DNA from: Nocardioides luteus
Lineage (GTDB): Bacteria > Actinomycetota > Actinomycetes > Propionibacteriales > Nocardioidaceae
DNA: 64,000 nt
Assembly: GCF_015752315.1 (NCBI RefSeq)
Contig: NZ_JADOVJ010000001.1
Span: 5,695,001-5,759,000, forward strand
Direction of reading: 5' to 3'
Shown: positions 53,706-61,671 of the stretch, piece by piece
How positions within the stretch are numbered: position 1 is the stretch's first letter
How the letters are laid out: each line of letters begins with the position of its first letter
Program-made: the position numbers and the translations under genes
The notes under the pieces: generated by a model
Databases searched by the model: none
The model's input: only the letters and a program-made list of their open reading frames with translations
Told to the model about the DNA's origin: nothing

Positions 53706-54142
53706 TGATGTCTGGGAACTATTGGGAAACCGAGGTGTACGGAGTCGCTCCGCTTGCTGGATTGGAGCGCATCGAAGCAGATGATGTCTTCGACTGGCTC
53801 GGGGAATCTCTGCCTGTCAAGGGCTCGCGAGTCGACTGGCCCGAAGCGCGAGGGGAACACACCCACAACCACCTTGACGATGAAACAGAGTTGCTCGCGC
53901 GAGCGACTCAGGAAGTGTTGCGGCGGATCGAAGGGGGCTCAAGAGTCGAGCATGTCGGTGACAGTCTGTCGCCGTTCGGAGTCCGGTTCGGTGGCGAAGA
54001 AGCGAGTCGCATCGTGGCAGCACTCCTTGAAATCCCAGAGCACCACTACTTCCTCGACGTGCACAGAGGGTGGCTCGTAGTTGTCAGCAGCGAGGGCGAT
54101 CTCGACACCCTCGACCGGTTCGGGTCTGGCGACGAATCGTAA
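53705..54142 (+). CDS. Putative cognate immunity protein of the RHS toxin
   Basis: A 145-residue acidic cytosolic protein (GLERIEADDVFDWLGESLP; HHYFLDVHRGWLVVVSSEGD) with no known domain. Its ATG overlaps the RHS stop (TGATG), the standard position for an immunity gene, and the acidic character would neutralise a basic toxin tip. Assignment rests on position, size and overlap. Confidence 0.75.
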   Translation: MMSGNYWETEVYGVAPLAGLERIEADDVFDWLGESLPVKGSRVDWPEARGEHTHNHLDDETELLARATQEVLRRIEGGSRVEHVGDSLSPFGVRFGGEEASRIVAALLEIPEHHYFLDVHRGWLVVVSSEGDLDTLDRFGSGDES

Positions 54143-54175
54143 GTCGGCTGGGGCGATGACGGCCTGGAGAGTGGC

Positions 54176-54657
54176 ATGTCCTCCTGGCGAGTGAGCGCGC
54201 TCATTGCGGTCGCACTCGCGATGGTCGGCGACTTGCTGGTCATGATTCTTCCGTCGACGATGGCGGTGGCTCCTCCCACGACGACGGTCTACACATATGA
54301 CCACGTGTTGGGTTCGGTGTTGCCGCAAAGGGTGCGATTGAGTCCGACCACCGCTGTCGGTTGCAGGGAACAGTTCGGTAAGAAGTGGGGCAAGCATGCA
54401 ACCAATTACGGTCTGGATCCGGCGAGTCCGGCGTCGCGGTCGTGGTTCCGCCGTGTCGCATGCAGGACGTTCACGCGAACCCCGATGAGGTGCGGCGTGG
54501 TGCGTGGAACCCAAGTCGAGGCGGTGGGGAGAACTACTTCTTCTTCCGCCAGGGCGAGGATCTGCTGATCACGAGGCCCGATGGCGAGTTCGTCACCATG
54601 TTCCCTCAGAGTGGGACCAACAGTTGGTTCGGCAACGCGGAGGTGTTCCCACATTGA
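54176..54657 (+). pseudogene. Frameshifted exported stand-alone toxin
   Basis: Two overlapping frames make one protein. Frame 1 starts at ATG 54176 (GGAGAG upstream) with an N-terminal hydrophobic segment (VSALIAVALAMVGDLLVMIL) and reaches GKHATNYGLDPASPASRSWF. Frame 2 resumes around 54458-54465 with MQDVHANPDEVRRGAWNPS and ends FVTMFPQSGTNSWFGNAEVFPH at 54657. Joined, the last 80 residues look like a toxin tip as found at the end of RHS or CdiA proteins. One missing base near 54450 would explain the break. The next gene overlaps its stop, as immunity genes do. Confidence 0.6.
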
Positions 54658-55070
54658 GCGCCATGATCGAGGCGGGTCGCCGCTGCGTTGGCGTGCGTCG
54701 CTTCCACCACAAGTTCGCTGGTGATGAGCCCAGCGCCACAGGACCGATTGAGTTCCGGTGGTCTGACGGGACCTATACGACGGTCGACGTCGGTAGTGAT
54801 TGGGTCCTCACGATAGAGCCTCAGCCGTGGACAGACCCGTTTGGTGACGTGAGTGATGCTGAACGTCGGCGGTTGGCTGAAGAAGTCGGCCTGTGGGAGG
54901 TGGACTCGTCCCCTGATCAGCTCGCGTCGGCAGTCGGTCGGGTCCTCACCGACGTCGCCTTGACGAGGAACGAGGTCGGAGAACTGGTCGGCATTTGTTT
55001 GAGTCCGGATGGACTCCGCATCGATGCGTGTGTTGACGGCGGCGAGCTCGATGTGGTGCTGACTGGATGA
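54654..55070 (+). CDS. Putative immunity protein of the frameshifted toxin
   Basis: A 138-residue cytosolic protein (GPIEFRWSDGTYTTVDVGSDW; EVGELVGICLSPDGLRIDACV). TTG 54654 overlaps the preceding stop (TTGA), so it is coupled to the upstream toxin; ATG 54663 in the same frame is the alternative. It has no known domain. Position and size support an immunity role. Confidence 0.65.
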   Translation: MSAMIEAGRRCVGVRRFHHKFAGDEPSATGPIEFRWSDGTYTTVDVGSDWVLTIEPQPWTDPFGDVSDAERRRLAEEVGLWEVDSSPDQLASAVGRVLTDVALTRNEVGELVGICLSPDGLRIDACVDGGELDVVLTG

Positions 55071-55128
55071 GGACCTGGTCTGTGGTGGCCGCCGGTGCTC
55101 AAGCATGCGCTCTACGGAGGGTGATCTC

Positions 55129-55611
55129 GTGGACCTGATCTCTGTCATTGGAACCGTCGAATGTACGGGAGCCGAGGTTGAGAGCGATCCTTGGATTCCG
55201 CTAAAGATCTCGTGGTGGCCTCGGGGTCCAAGGCAACCGCTATATCTGAGAGTTTCGGGAGCAAACGGCGGCGAGGTCGAACTGAAGGTCGACCCCGACA
55301 ACGGGGCTCTGATACAGATGATCATCATCACGCAGCCGCTAGTCGTCACGGTTGCGCGCGGCGAGAGCGCGGAACAGCGGCGAATCGCCGAACGGACGGT
55401 TGTGCTGGATAGATCCCGCTGGGCAGAAGACGGATCGATAGTCAAGAACGTGCAGGATCTGGTCTTGGTCCGGGATCAGGGTGCTGCTGAGTTGCGGTTT
55501 GCTGACGCAGAGGTGGTGTCGCGTGTTTGGTGTGGTGATGTCGTAGTCGGATTGTCGGCCGAATCCTCGCTGATCAGCATTGGCGCGGTATCACCAGCTC
55601 TTGACGGTTGA
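55129..55611 (+). CDS. Orphan immunity-like protein, unknown
   Basis: A 160-residue protein, beta-rich by appearance (PLYLRVSGANGGEVELKVDPD; AAELRFADAEVVSRVWCGDV). GTG 55129 follows GGAGGG at 55116-55121 with good spacing, so it is preferred over ATG 55105. No family is recognised. Its place in a row of immunity-sized genes behind an RHS gene suggests an orphan immunity cassette. Confidence 0.6.
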   Translation: MDLISVIGTVECTGAEVESDPWIPLKISWWPRGPRQPLYLRVSGANGGEVELKVDPDNGALIQMIIITQPLVVTVARGESAEQRRIAERTVVLDRSRWAEDGSIVKNVQDLVLVRDQGAAELRFADAEVVSRVWCGDVVVGLSAESSLISIGAVSPALDG

Positions 55612-55764
55612 TCAGGGACGAACTCGAACGGGACCATGCCAGCCGGAGTTGGACCGACTTCGTTCGAACCCACGACCTCGCCTGAGACGGTGACCAGCGT
55701 CTGTACCGGCAGGCGACCAGTGCGGCGGCAGATACATCTTCCCGTTCAACGTGAGGTGATGACG

Positions 55765-56173
55765 ATGAGATTCAACTACGGGCGTCTGAACGCCGACGAC
55801 AGAGGCGGTGACACCGTCGCGGACTACTTGGTCGGTTTCGCGGGGGGACTTGTCCGTTCACGTCGGCACCGAAGTCGTGTACCAAGAGCCGGGCTTCCCG
55901 ATCGTCGAGCTTGCACGGAGCCTGAGCCTCTGGATTCGGCGCGCGGACGGCGAGGACTTCTCATTCGAGTCCATGTCGCTGGCTGAGAGAGGTGCGATCA
56001 GCGTGAGCGGCACCGACGGCGGTTGGGTCACATGGTCGGTGTATACGCCTGATGTTCGAAGTTCTGCGGTCCCGTGGGAAGTGATCGCCGACGGCGTGAA
56101 TGCGTTCGTGACAAAAGTGCGAGAGGACATCATCAGCATGGGAATCGACGCTGCGGCCGTTCTAGGAGAGTGA
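55765..56173 (+). pseudogene. Frameshifted immunity-like gene
   Basis: Frame 1 begins MRFNYGRLNADDRGGDTVAD at ATG 55765 (ribosome site GAGGTGA just upstream) and reaches LVGFAGG. After a run of six G at 55842-55847, frame 2 continues GDLSVHVGTEVVYQEPGFPIV and ends DAAAVLGE at 56173. One extra G in the run would explain the shift. Joined, it is a 135-residue cytosolic protein of immunity type (ELARSLSLWIRRADGEDFSFESM). Confidence 0.6.
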
Positions 56174-56233
56174 CATGAGTGGTGATCGTGGGGTCAGTGA
56201 CCGTGGTTGGGTTGATTGGGTCGAAGCGCCACG

Positions 56234-56632
56234 ATGACGAACCAGAGCGGCGATCCGCAGGGGCGCAGCGCATTGCATCAGGCTGTTGTTGAGGGAGACG
56301 CAAGTGTTGTCGCGAGGCTCATTTCCGATGGGGTGGATCTGGCGAGCGCGGACAACATGGGCAACACGGCGCTCCGTCTGGCGTGTCAGCAAGAGCGGAT
56401 AGAAGTTTCACGCCTCCTGCTCGAGGCCGGCGCGCCGGTCGATCCAATAGATGCATACGGAAACACGCCATTGTGGCGGGCGGTGTTCGCGTTTCAAGGT
56501 GGTGATCCGGCACTGGTTCGACTGCTGTTAGATGCTGGTGCTGACCCGGATCGCAAGAACCACAGCGATCGCTCTCCTAGGGACATGGCGCTAACGTTCG
56601 ATCGGCCAGGGATGAGGGCGTTGTTGGGCTAG
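56234..56632 (+). CDS. Ankyrin-repeat protein, putative immunity
   Basis: A 132-residue protein built of about three ankyrin repeats (GRSALHQAVVEGDASVVARLI; GNTALRLACQQERIEVSRLLLEAGA; ALVRLLLDAGADPDRKN). ATG 56234 begins MTNQSGDPQG; a start further upstream is in frame but unsupported. Short ankyrin proteins are common immunity proteins in toxin loci, and this one is the last gene before the right att copy. Confidence 0.75.
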   Translation: MTNQSGDPQGRSALHQAVVEGDASVVARLISDGVDLASADNMGNTALRLACQQERIEVSRLLLEAGAPVDPIDAYGNTPLWRAVFAFQGGDPALVRLLLDAGADPDRKNHSDRSPRDMALTFDRPGMRALLG

Positions 56633-56863
56633 CCGGGGGAACACTACGGGAGCTTCCTCTCCGAGGTCTGCTCAACGAAAACTCCACACATCAGCCTCGC
56701 GGAGCCGCTGCGAGAAGCCTCGAATCTGGCCGAGGCGTCGGGTAGTGTGACCGACGAAGGAACCCGGAGTGTCGGACGTTTCTGCTGGTCGGAGGCAGAG
56801 ACGCTGCGAGCCGAACCGAAGATGGACGAGATCGGCCGAGAGATCGGCCTACGCGATCTTGAA

Positions 56864-56901
56864 CAGAAGGTTTGGGGTTCGAATCCCTACAGGCGCGCAG
56901 A
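56864..56901. repeat. attR: 38-bp direct repeat of the tRNA-Arg 3' end
   Basis: Identical to 42584-42621. The bases upstream (GATCTTGAA) do not continue the tRNA anticodon arm, so this is a truncated copy, not a working tRNA. Confidence 0.9.
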
Positions 56902-56919
56902 ACGTGAAAGGTAGTGAAA

Positions 56920-56962
56920 GGCCCCTGACCAGGCGAGAAGCCCGGTGAGGGGCCTTCTTCTT
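56920..56962 (+). terminator. Terminator after attR
   Basis: GGCCCCT pairs with AGGGGCC, followed by TTCTTCTTGT. It is homologous in stem and tail to the hairpin after the intact tRNA-Arg. It is probably the original chromosomal terminator of that tRNA. Confidence 0.75.
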
Positions 56963-57023
56963 GTCTGCACCCTCCGCTGCCTCTCGTTATTACGTCAAGC
57001 AACTACACGCTAGCCTCGTTGGT

Positions 57024-57524
57024 ATGGACGGTCGGCCAGCAGCTGGGGAGGTGGCTCCGCTGTCGCCCGAGGAGGAGACTGCCTGGCGTGCGCTGGGGCG
57101 GGCGGTCGTGGTGATTCCGCGGGTGCTCGACGCCGACCTCATGCAGTCGGAGGGCCTGAACCTCACCGAGTACACCGTGCTGATGAACCTGTCCGAGGCC
57201 CCCGAGCATTCGTTGCGCATGAGTGAGCTCGCCAACTACGTATCGATCTCGGTCAGTGGGCTGACGCGGGTCGTAGAGCGGTTGGAGCGGTCGGGTCTGG
57301 TCGAGCGGGTCCGTTCGACGGCGGACGGTCGCGGCCAGTTGGCGTGCTTGACCCCGGCCGGGCTGACGTGTCTCGAGAAGGCCTGGCCGGTGCATCTCGA
57401 GAGCGTGCGCCGCCACGTGATGGATCATCTCCAGGACGTCGATCTGGCCGCGTTCGCTGACGCGCTCGCGAGGATCGCTCAGGCCGAGGCCGGGCCGCCG
57501 GTTCGCCGCCGGTCGCCCCGCTGA
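57024..57524 (+). CDS. MarR-family transcriptional regulator
   Basis: A 166-residue winged-helix regulator. The MarR core is SLRMSELANYVSISVSGLTRVVERLERSGLVER (about residues 71-103), followed by the wing (RSTADGRGQLACLTPAG). ATG 57024 is chosen as the family-typical start; an ORF running further upstream into the att region is not supported. It is convergent with the flavin reductase/LLM pair, which it may control. Confidence 0.9.
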   Translation: MDGRPAAGEVAPLSPEEETAWRALGRAVVVIPRVLDADLMQSEGLNLTEYTVLMNLSEAPEHSLRMSELANYVSISVSGLTRVVERLERSGLVERVRSTADGRGQLACLTPAGLTCLEKAWPVHLESVRRHVMDHLQDVDLAAFADALARIAQAEAGPPVRRRSPR

Positions 57525-57543
57525 TCCTCGCGAACGAGCGTCG

Positions 57544-58230
57544 TCACGTCTCCTGTGCCCTGTCGCCGCCAGCCGCCAGGCGCATCAGGTCGGTGGAGAA
57601 GTCGACGTCGCTGATCGATTGAGGTGCGCCCTCGGCGTTGCCGCCGAACTGGTGTCGATGGCGGCCCCAGTTCTGCTCGGCGATCTGCGGGCCGGTCCCG
57701 TTGCGTACGAAGACGGCCAGCTCGCCGGCGGCTCGGGCGATCCGATCGCCGAGCTCTGGTGAGCTCCAGTCGTCGGGGGCGGCGTACAGGGATGTCGGCA
57801 TCGGGATCGCCCGCAGGAACGCGAACAGTGGTCGGAGCTGCTCGTCGACGACCATGGCGTGCCGGTCAGTGCCTCCGGTGGCGGCCAGGATGACCGGCTT
57901 GGCGATGAGCAGATCGTTGTCGAGAAGGTCCACGAAGGACTTGAACAGTCCGCTGATCCCCGCCTTGTAGACCGGGGTGCTCGCGATGATCGCGTCGGCG
58001 TCGGCGAGGTTCTCGATGGCGGCGCTGACCTGTCGGCTCGGCATGCCTGAGACCAGCGCCTGGGCGACGTCGACCGCGATCGTCGACAGATCGATCGAAC
58101 GGAACGTCGCCCGCAGGTCGTACGCGCTCAGGGCGTCGGCCGTGCGTTGGGCTGCTCGGTCGGCGAGGAGCCGGGTGGAGGACGGGTCGCTGACACCGGC
58201 GGTGAGGACCGCGATGGTCACCTCGCTCAT
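57544..58230 (-). CDS. NADPH-dependent FMN reductase (CE1759-like)
   Basis: A 228-residue flavodoxin-like FMN reductase with the phosphate-binding TAGVSDPSSTRLLAD near residue 11 and ASTPVYKAGISGLFKSFVDLL near residue 84. It supplies reduced FMN to the LLM monooxygenase upstream. ATG 58230 overlaps the LLM stop (TGATG), so the two are translated together. The C-terminal 50 residues are polar (WGRHRHQFGGNAEGAPQ). Confidence 0.88.
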   Translation of the reverse strand: MSEVTIAVLTAGVSDPSSTRLLADRAAQRTADALSAYDLRATFRSIDLSTIAVDVAQALVSGMPSRQVSAAIENLADADAIIASTPVYKAGISGLFKSFVDLLDNDLLIAKPVILAATGGTDRHAMVVDEQLRPLFAFLRAIPMPTSLYAAPDDWSSPELGDRIARAAGELAVFVRNGTGPQIAEQNWGRHRHQFGGNAEGAPQSISDVDFSTDLMRLAAGGDRAQET

Positions 58231-59417
58231 CACAGGGCCGCCGGGAACTGTGCTGCGATGTTCGGGTCGCTGTCGTGGTAGGGGGAGGGGCCGGACAGGT
58301 TGTCGCCACGATTCGGGTTCGGCCGGGGCTGGCGGGGTTCGCCGTCGCCGTACTTGGCGGCGACCAACGAGGCATGGGTCGGTGCCTCGGGGACGCCGGG
58401 TGCGCGGCGCGCCGCCATCTCCTTGCGCAGGACCGGGACCACCTCGGTGCCGAGGATCTCGACCTGCTCCAGTGCGACCTCGACCGGGAGGCCGAGGCCG
58501 TCGACGGAGAAGAGTTGGCGCTGATAGTCGCCGAAGCCCTCCTGGAACGTCAGGGTCTTGTCGATGACCTCCTGGGGGCTGCCGACCGTCAGCGGCGTAC
58601 CCGTCATCCAGTCCTCCAGCCTCGCTCCGCGGAAGATGGGGAAGGCCTCGAAGTACGGACGGAACCTCTCGACCGCGTCCTGCGACCGGCGGGCGATGAA
58701 GGCCTGGCCGCCGAGGCCGACGATCGCCTGCGCCGCGGTGCCGTGGCCGTAGTGCTCGAAGCGCTGGCGGTAGAGGTCGACGAGCGGTTTGAAGGCGAGA
58801 TTGGGAGCGAGGATGTGGTTGGCGAAGAAGCCGTTGCCGTAGTACGCCGCCTGCTCGGCGATCTCCGGAGTCCGGATCGAGCCGTGCCAGACGAACGGCG
58901 GGACGTCGTCGAGAGGTCGCGGCGTCGCGGTGAACCCCTGCAGCGCGGTCCTGAACTTGCCCTCCCAGTCCACGACGTCCTCACGCCAGAGCCGGTGGAG
59001 GAGGTTGTAGTTCTCCAGCGCCAGGGCAACGCCCTGGCGGATGTCCTTCCCGAACCAGGGATAGACCGGGACGGTGTTGCCCCGCCCGAGCATCACGTCG
59101 AGCCGGCCGCCTGCGAGGTGCTGGAGCATCGCGTAGTCCTCGGCGACCTTGACGGGGTCGTTGGTCGTCATCAGTGTCACCGACGTGCTGAGGATGATCC
59201 GCTCCGTGAGTGCCGCGATGTGACCGAGCAGGGTCGTGGGCGAGGAGGGGATGAACGGCGGGTTGTGGTGCTCGCCGATGGCGAAGACGTCCAGGCCCAC
59301 CTCGTCAGCTCGCTGCGCGATGCGGACGAGGTTGCGGATGCGCTCGGCCTCGCTCTGGGTGTAGCCGGTGGTCGGGTCGCGGGTGACGTCCCCGACGCTG
59401 AAGATCCCGAACTGCAT
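58230..59417 (-). CDS. LLM flavin-dependent monooxygenase (CE1758-like)
   Basis: A 395-residue luciferase-like enzyme: MQFGIFSVGDVTRDP start, VFAIGEHHNPPFIPSSP (near residue 46), MLGRGNTVPVYPWFG (near residue 108), FANHILAPNLAFKPLVD (near residue 195). A disordered tail of about 40 residues ends the protein. It pairs with the overlapping FMN reductase as a two-component monooxygenase. The substrate is unknown. ATG 59417 begins exactly at the family N-terminus. Confidence 0.9.
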   Translation of the reverse strand: MQFGIFSVGDVTRDPTTGYTQSEAERIRNLVRIAQRADEVGLDVFAIGEHHNPPFIPSSPTTLLGHIAALTERIILSTSVTLMTTNDPVKVAEDYAMLQHLAGGRLDVMLGRGNTVPVYPWFGKDIRQGVALALENYNLLHRLWREDVVDWEGKFRTALQGFTATPRPLDDVPPFVWHGSIRTPEIAEQAAYYGNGFFANHILAPNLAFKPLVDLYRQRFEHYGHGTAAQAIVGLGGQAFIARRSQDAVERFRPYFEAFPIFRGARLEDWMTGTPLTVGSPQEVIDKTLTFQEGFGDYQRQLFSVDGLGLPVEVALEQVEILGTEVVPVLRKEMAARRAPGVPEAPTHASLVAAKYGDGEPRQPRPNPNRGDNLSGPSPYHDSDPNIAAQFPAAL

Positions 59418-59552
59418 GCGTGGTCCTAACGATGGAAGGGAGTCTGCAGCTAATCTACTTGTGCGTGCAAACAAATAGATAGTAGCGTTGCGGGTGCTGG
59501 CACGTCGGCGCGCTGACCGACACCGATCCGAGACTTCGAGCAAGGACACGAG

Positions 59553-59870
59553 ATGACAGACATCGACCTCGAGGTCGTACATGCGCCTGAGCGCCTGCGC
59601 TACGAGGCGCGGGTGGATGGATCCGTGGTGGGGTTCGCGGAGTACATCCTCGCCACCGACCTGATCGTGTTCACCCACACCGAGGTCGACCCTGCGTACG
59701 AGGGGAAGGGCGTCGGCTCCGCGATCGCGAGGTTCGCGCTCGACGACGTCCGCGACGGCAGCCAGCGCAAGGTGATGCCGCTGTGCCCGTTCATCAAGGG
59801 CTGGATCGCGAACCACCGCGAGTACGTCCCGCTCGTGAAGCGTGTGCCCGCGTCGACGGCGAAGGACTGA
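59553..59870 (+). CDS. YjdJ-type GNAT-like acetyltransferase
   Basis: A 105-residue single-domain GNAT protein of the YjdJ type (FTHTEVDPAYEGKGVGSAIARFAL carries the acetyl-CoA loop; CPFIKGWIANHREYVPLV is the family C-terminus). It is two bases upstream of a YjdI-type Fe-S protein, the same pair as in E. coli. The substrate is unknown. Confidence 0.9.
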   Translation: MTDIDLEVVHAPERLRYEARVDGSVVGFAEYILATDLIVFTHTEVDPAYEGKGVGSAIARFALDDVRDGSQRKVMPLCPFIKGWIANHREYVPLVKRVPASTAKD

Positions 59871-59872
59871 CC

Positions 59873-60109
59873 ATGGCACGCAAGACCTACACCGGGCCAG
59901 TGGTCGACGTCTCCTTCGACGGGGATGTGTGCCAGCACGCGGCCGAGTGCGTACGTGGGATGCCCACCGTCTTCGACACCGCCGCGCGGCCGTGGATCGA
60001 CCCGGCCCGCGCCGATTCGGAGGGGACCGCTCAGATCTTGCGAGACGTGATCGGGCGCTGCCCCTCCGGCGCACTTCTCGTTCTCGAGCATTCAGGAGAG
60101 GAATCATGA
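59873..60109 (+). CDS. YjdI-type mono-cluster Fe-S protein
   Basis: A 78-residue (4Fe-4S) mono-cluster protein: CQHAAECVRGMPTVFDTAARPW and RCPSGALLVLEH supply the cysteines. It is paired with the YjdJ-type gene; the spacing of two bases indicates translational coupling. Its stop overlaps a short ORF that leads to the next reductase gene. Confidence 0.9.
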   Translation: MARKTYTGPVVDVSFDGDVCQHAAECVRGMPTVFDTAARPWIDPARADSEGTAQILRDVIGRCPSGALLVLEHSGEES

Positions 60110-60168
60110 GTCACAGGATTTCCGGCATCGCGCCGGCGTACGGCGAGGTTCGGACGTGGTCGGCATGA
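60106..60168 (+). CDS. 20-residue linking ORF
   Basis: ATG 60106 is preceded by AGGAGAGG (60093-60100), the strongest ribosome site in this cluster. The ATGA overlaps the YjdI stop, and the ORF's own stop overlaps the ATG of the reductase gene (ATGA at 60165). The product begins MSHRISGIAPAYG and is not hydrophobic. It may be a coupling or leader peptide, or the remnant of a longer gene. Confidence 0.5.
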   Translation: MSHRISGIAPAYGEVRTWSA

Positions 60169-60719
60169 AGATCACCGTGATCGGCCGCGGCAACATCGGC
60201 GGTGGACTGGCGGATCTGTGGGAGCGCGCCGGCCACGACGTGAACAGGCTCGGGCGGGCCGGTGGCGACGCCGGCGGCTCCGAAGCGGTTCTGCTCGCCG
60301 TACCGGGAGCCGCGGTGGAGGCAGCGCTGTCGTCGGTTGCCGGGCTCGAGGGCAAGACCGTGCTCGACGCCACCAACCTCTACGGCGGTGCCCGCCCGCC
60401 GGCCGGGTTCGCCTCCAACGCCGAGTACGTCAAGTCGGTCACCGGCGGGGCCACGGCCAAGGTGTTCAGCACCAATTTCGCCTCGCTGTTCGGCCGGGTC
60501 GCCGACGCCCGCGTACGACCGAGCAACCTGTGGTCCGGCGACGACCAGGCCGAGAGCGTCGTCGGTCAGCTGAGCCACGATGCCGGATACGAGGCGGTCC
60601 GTCTCGGCGACCTGAGCATGGCCGCCACCCAGGAGGGCCTCGCGGGTGCGATCTTCGCGATCTCGCAGTCCGGCCTCGGCGAGTTCGTCTACCGGATGGC
60701 TCCACCCGAACAGCTCTGA
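60165..60719 (+). CDS. NADPH-dependent F420 reductase-like protein
   Basis: A 184-residue Rossmann protein of the NADP oxidoreductase/F420-dependent family: MKITVIGRGNIGGGLADLWERAGH start, TVLDATNLYGGARPP near residue 66, VFSTNFASLFG near residue 101, and GEFVYRMAPP near the end. It is somewhat shorter than typical F420:NADP reductases. ATG 60165 overlaps the 20-residue ORF; it has no good ribosome site of its own. Confidence 0.85.
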   Translation: MKITVIGRGNIGGGLADLWERAGHDVNRLGRAGGDAGGSEAVLLAVPGAAVEAALSSVAGLEGKTVLDATNLYGGARPPAGFASNAEYVKSVTGGATAKVFSTNFASLFGRVADARVRPSNLWSGDDQAESVVGQLSHDAGYEAVRLGDLSMAATQEGLAGAIFAISQSGLGEFVYRMAPPEQL

Positions 60720-60781
60720 CCTACGGGTCAGCCGTGGCGACCACGTCCAGGGCGTCGTCGGCGGAAGGATTCGTGACCCTC

Positions 60782-61549
60782 TCAGATCTGGTTCGCTCCG
60801 CCGTCGACATAGAGGTTCGAGCCGACGACATAGCTGCTCTGCTCCGAGGCCAGGAACGCCACCACGGCGGCAGCCTCCTCGGGCCGTCCCATGCGGCCCT
60901 TGGCCACGGTCGCTTCGACGTGCTCCTTGATGGCCCGGGCGGTCTCCTCGTCGCCGAAGGCCGCGGTGCCGCCAGGGGTCTCGATCCACGCCGGCGAGAC
61001 CACGTTGACGCGGATGCCGCGGTGCTTGAGCTCGGCGGACCAGGTCCGGGCGAACGAGCGCAGTGCCGCTTTCGACGCTGCGTACGCACCGAACGCCTCC
61101 ATGCCACGGTCGGCCGCCGTGGAGCCGATCAGGATGACCGAGGCGCCGTCGTTGAGCAGTGGGAGCGCCTTCTGGACCGTGAACAGGGTGCCACGGGTGT
61201 TGATCCCGAAGATCTGGTCGAAGTGCTCCTCGGTGGTCTCCTCCAACGTCACGAACGTGCCGACCGCCGCGTTCGCCACGAGCACGTCCAGACCTCTCCC
61301 GCGGGCTCGGACCGCGTCGTAGAGCCGGTCGAGGTCGGCCAGCTCGGAGATGTCGCCGGTCACGCCCGTCGCCCGCTCCGGTCCGATGGCCGTGACGGCC
61401 GCCTCCAGCTCTGCCTCTCGCCGCCCGGTGACGAAGACGTACGCTCCTTCGTCCGCCAGCCGCAGTGCGGTGGCGAGACCGATTCCGCTGCTGCCGCCGG
61501 TGACCACCGCGGTCTTGCCGTCCAACTGTCCGATGTGGCTCTTCTCCAT
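60782..61549 (-). CDS. Short-chain dehydrogenase/reductase
   Basis: A 255-residue classical SDR: TGGSSGIG at residues 17-24, NAAVG near residue 94, the catalytic Ser in ILIGSTAA, YAASK near residue 154, and the C-terminal SSYVVGSNLYVDGGANQI. It is divergent from the AraC regulator gene over a 122-bp spacer. The substrate is unknown. Confidence 0.92.
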   Translation of the reverse strand: MEKSHIGQLDGKTAVVTGGSSGIGLATALRLADEGAYVFVTGRREAELEAAVTAIGPERATGVTGDISELADLDRLYDAVRARGRGLDVLVANAAVGTFVTLEETTEEHFDQIFGINTRGTLFTVQKALPLLNDGASVILIGSTAADRGMEAFGAYAASKAALRSFARTWSAELKHRGIRVNVVSPAWIETPGGTAAFGDEETARAIKEHVEATVAKGRMGRPEEAAAVVAFLASEQSSYVVGSNLYVDGGANQI

Positions 61550-61671
61550 CGCTTCTCTCTCGATTCGTGTGCAGGTGATCTACCTACGAGATCGATACTG
61601 CGTCCGCTTCGGAGTAATATCCATAATTCAGAGTCCGCCATTCTTTATCGATCGTCCAGGAGGCGCCCTCG

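Larger units (their letters stand above)
42584..56901. mobile_element. Genomic island at tRNA-Arg carrying an RHS toxin locus
   Basis: A 38-bp identical direct repeat, comprising the tRNA-Arg 3' half plus four bases, occurs at 42584-42621 and 56864-56901. Between the copies are an integrase relic, a DNRLRE/LamG protein, a giant RHS toxin, its immunity gene, and a run of small toxin/immunity cassettes and an ankyrin protein. The tRNA stays intact on the left. Immunity-cassette DNA from about 53.7 to 56.6 kb is visibly less GC-rich than the flanks. No intact integrase remains, so the island is probably fixed or mobilised in trans. Confidence 0.85.
56633..57023. other. Island right end and junction, no genes
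   Basis: Contains the right att copy (56864-56901), its terminator (56920-56962) and about 230 bp with no supported ORF between the ankyrin gene and attR. Confidence 0.7.

Noticed and set aside
56858..56901. Second tRNA-Arg gene
   Set aside because: Only the 3' half is present; the upstream bases do not form the D-arm or anticodon stem.
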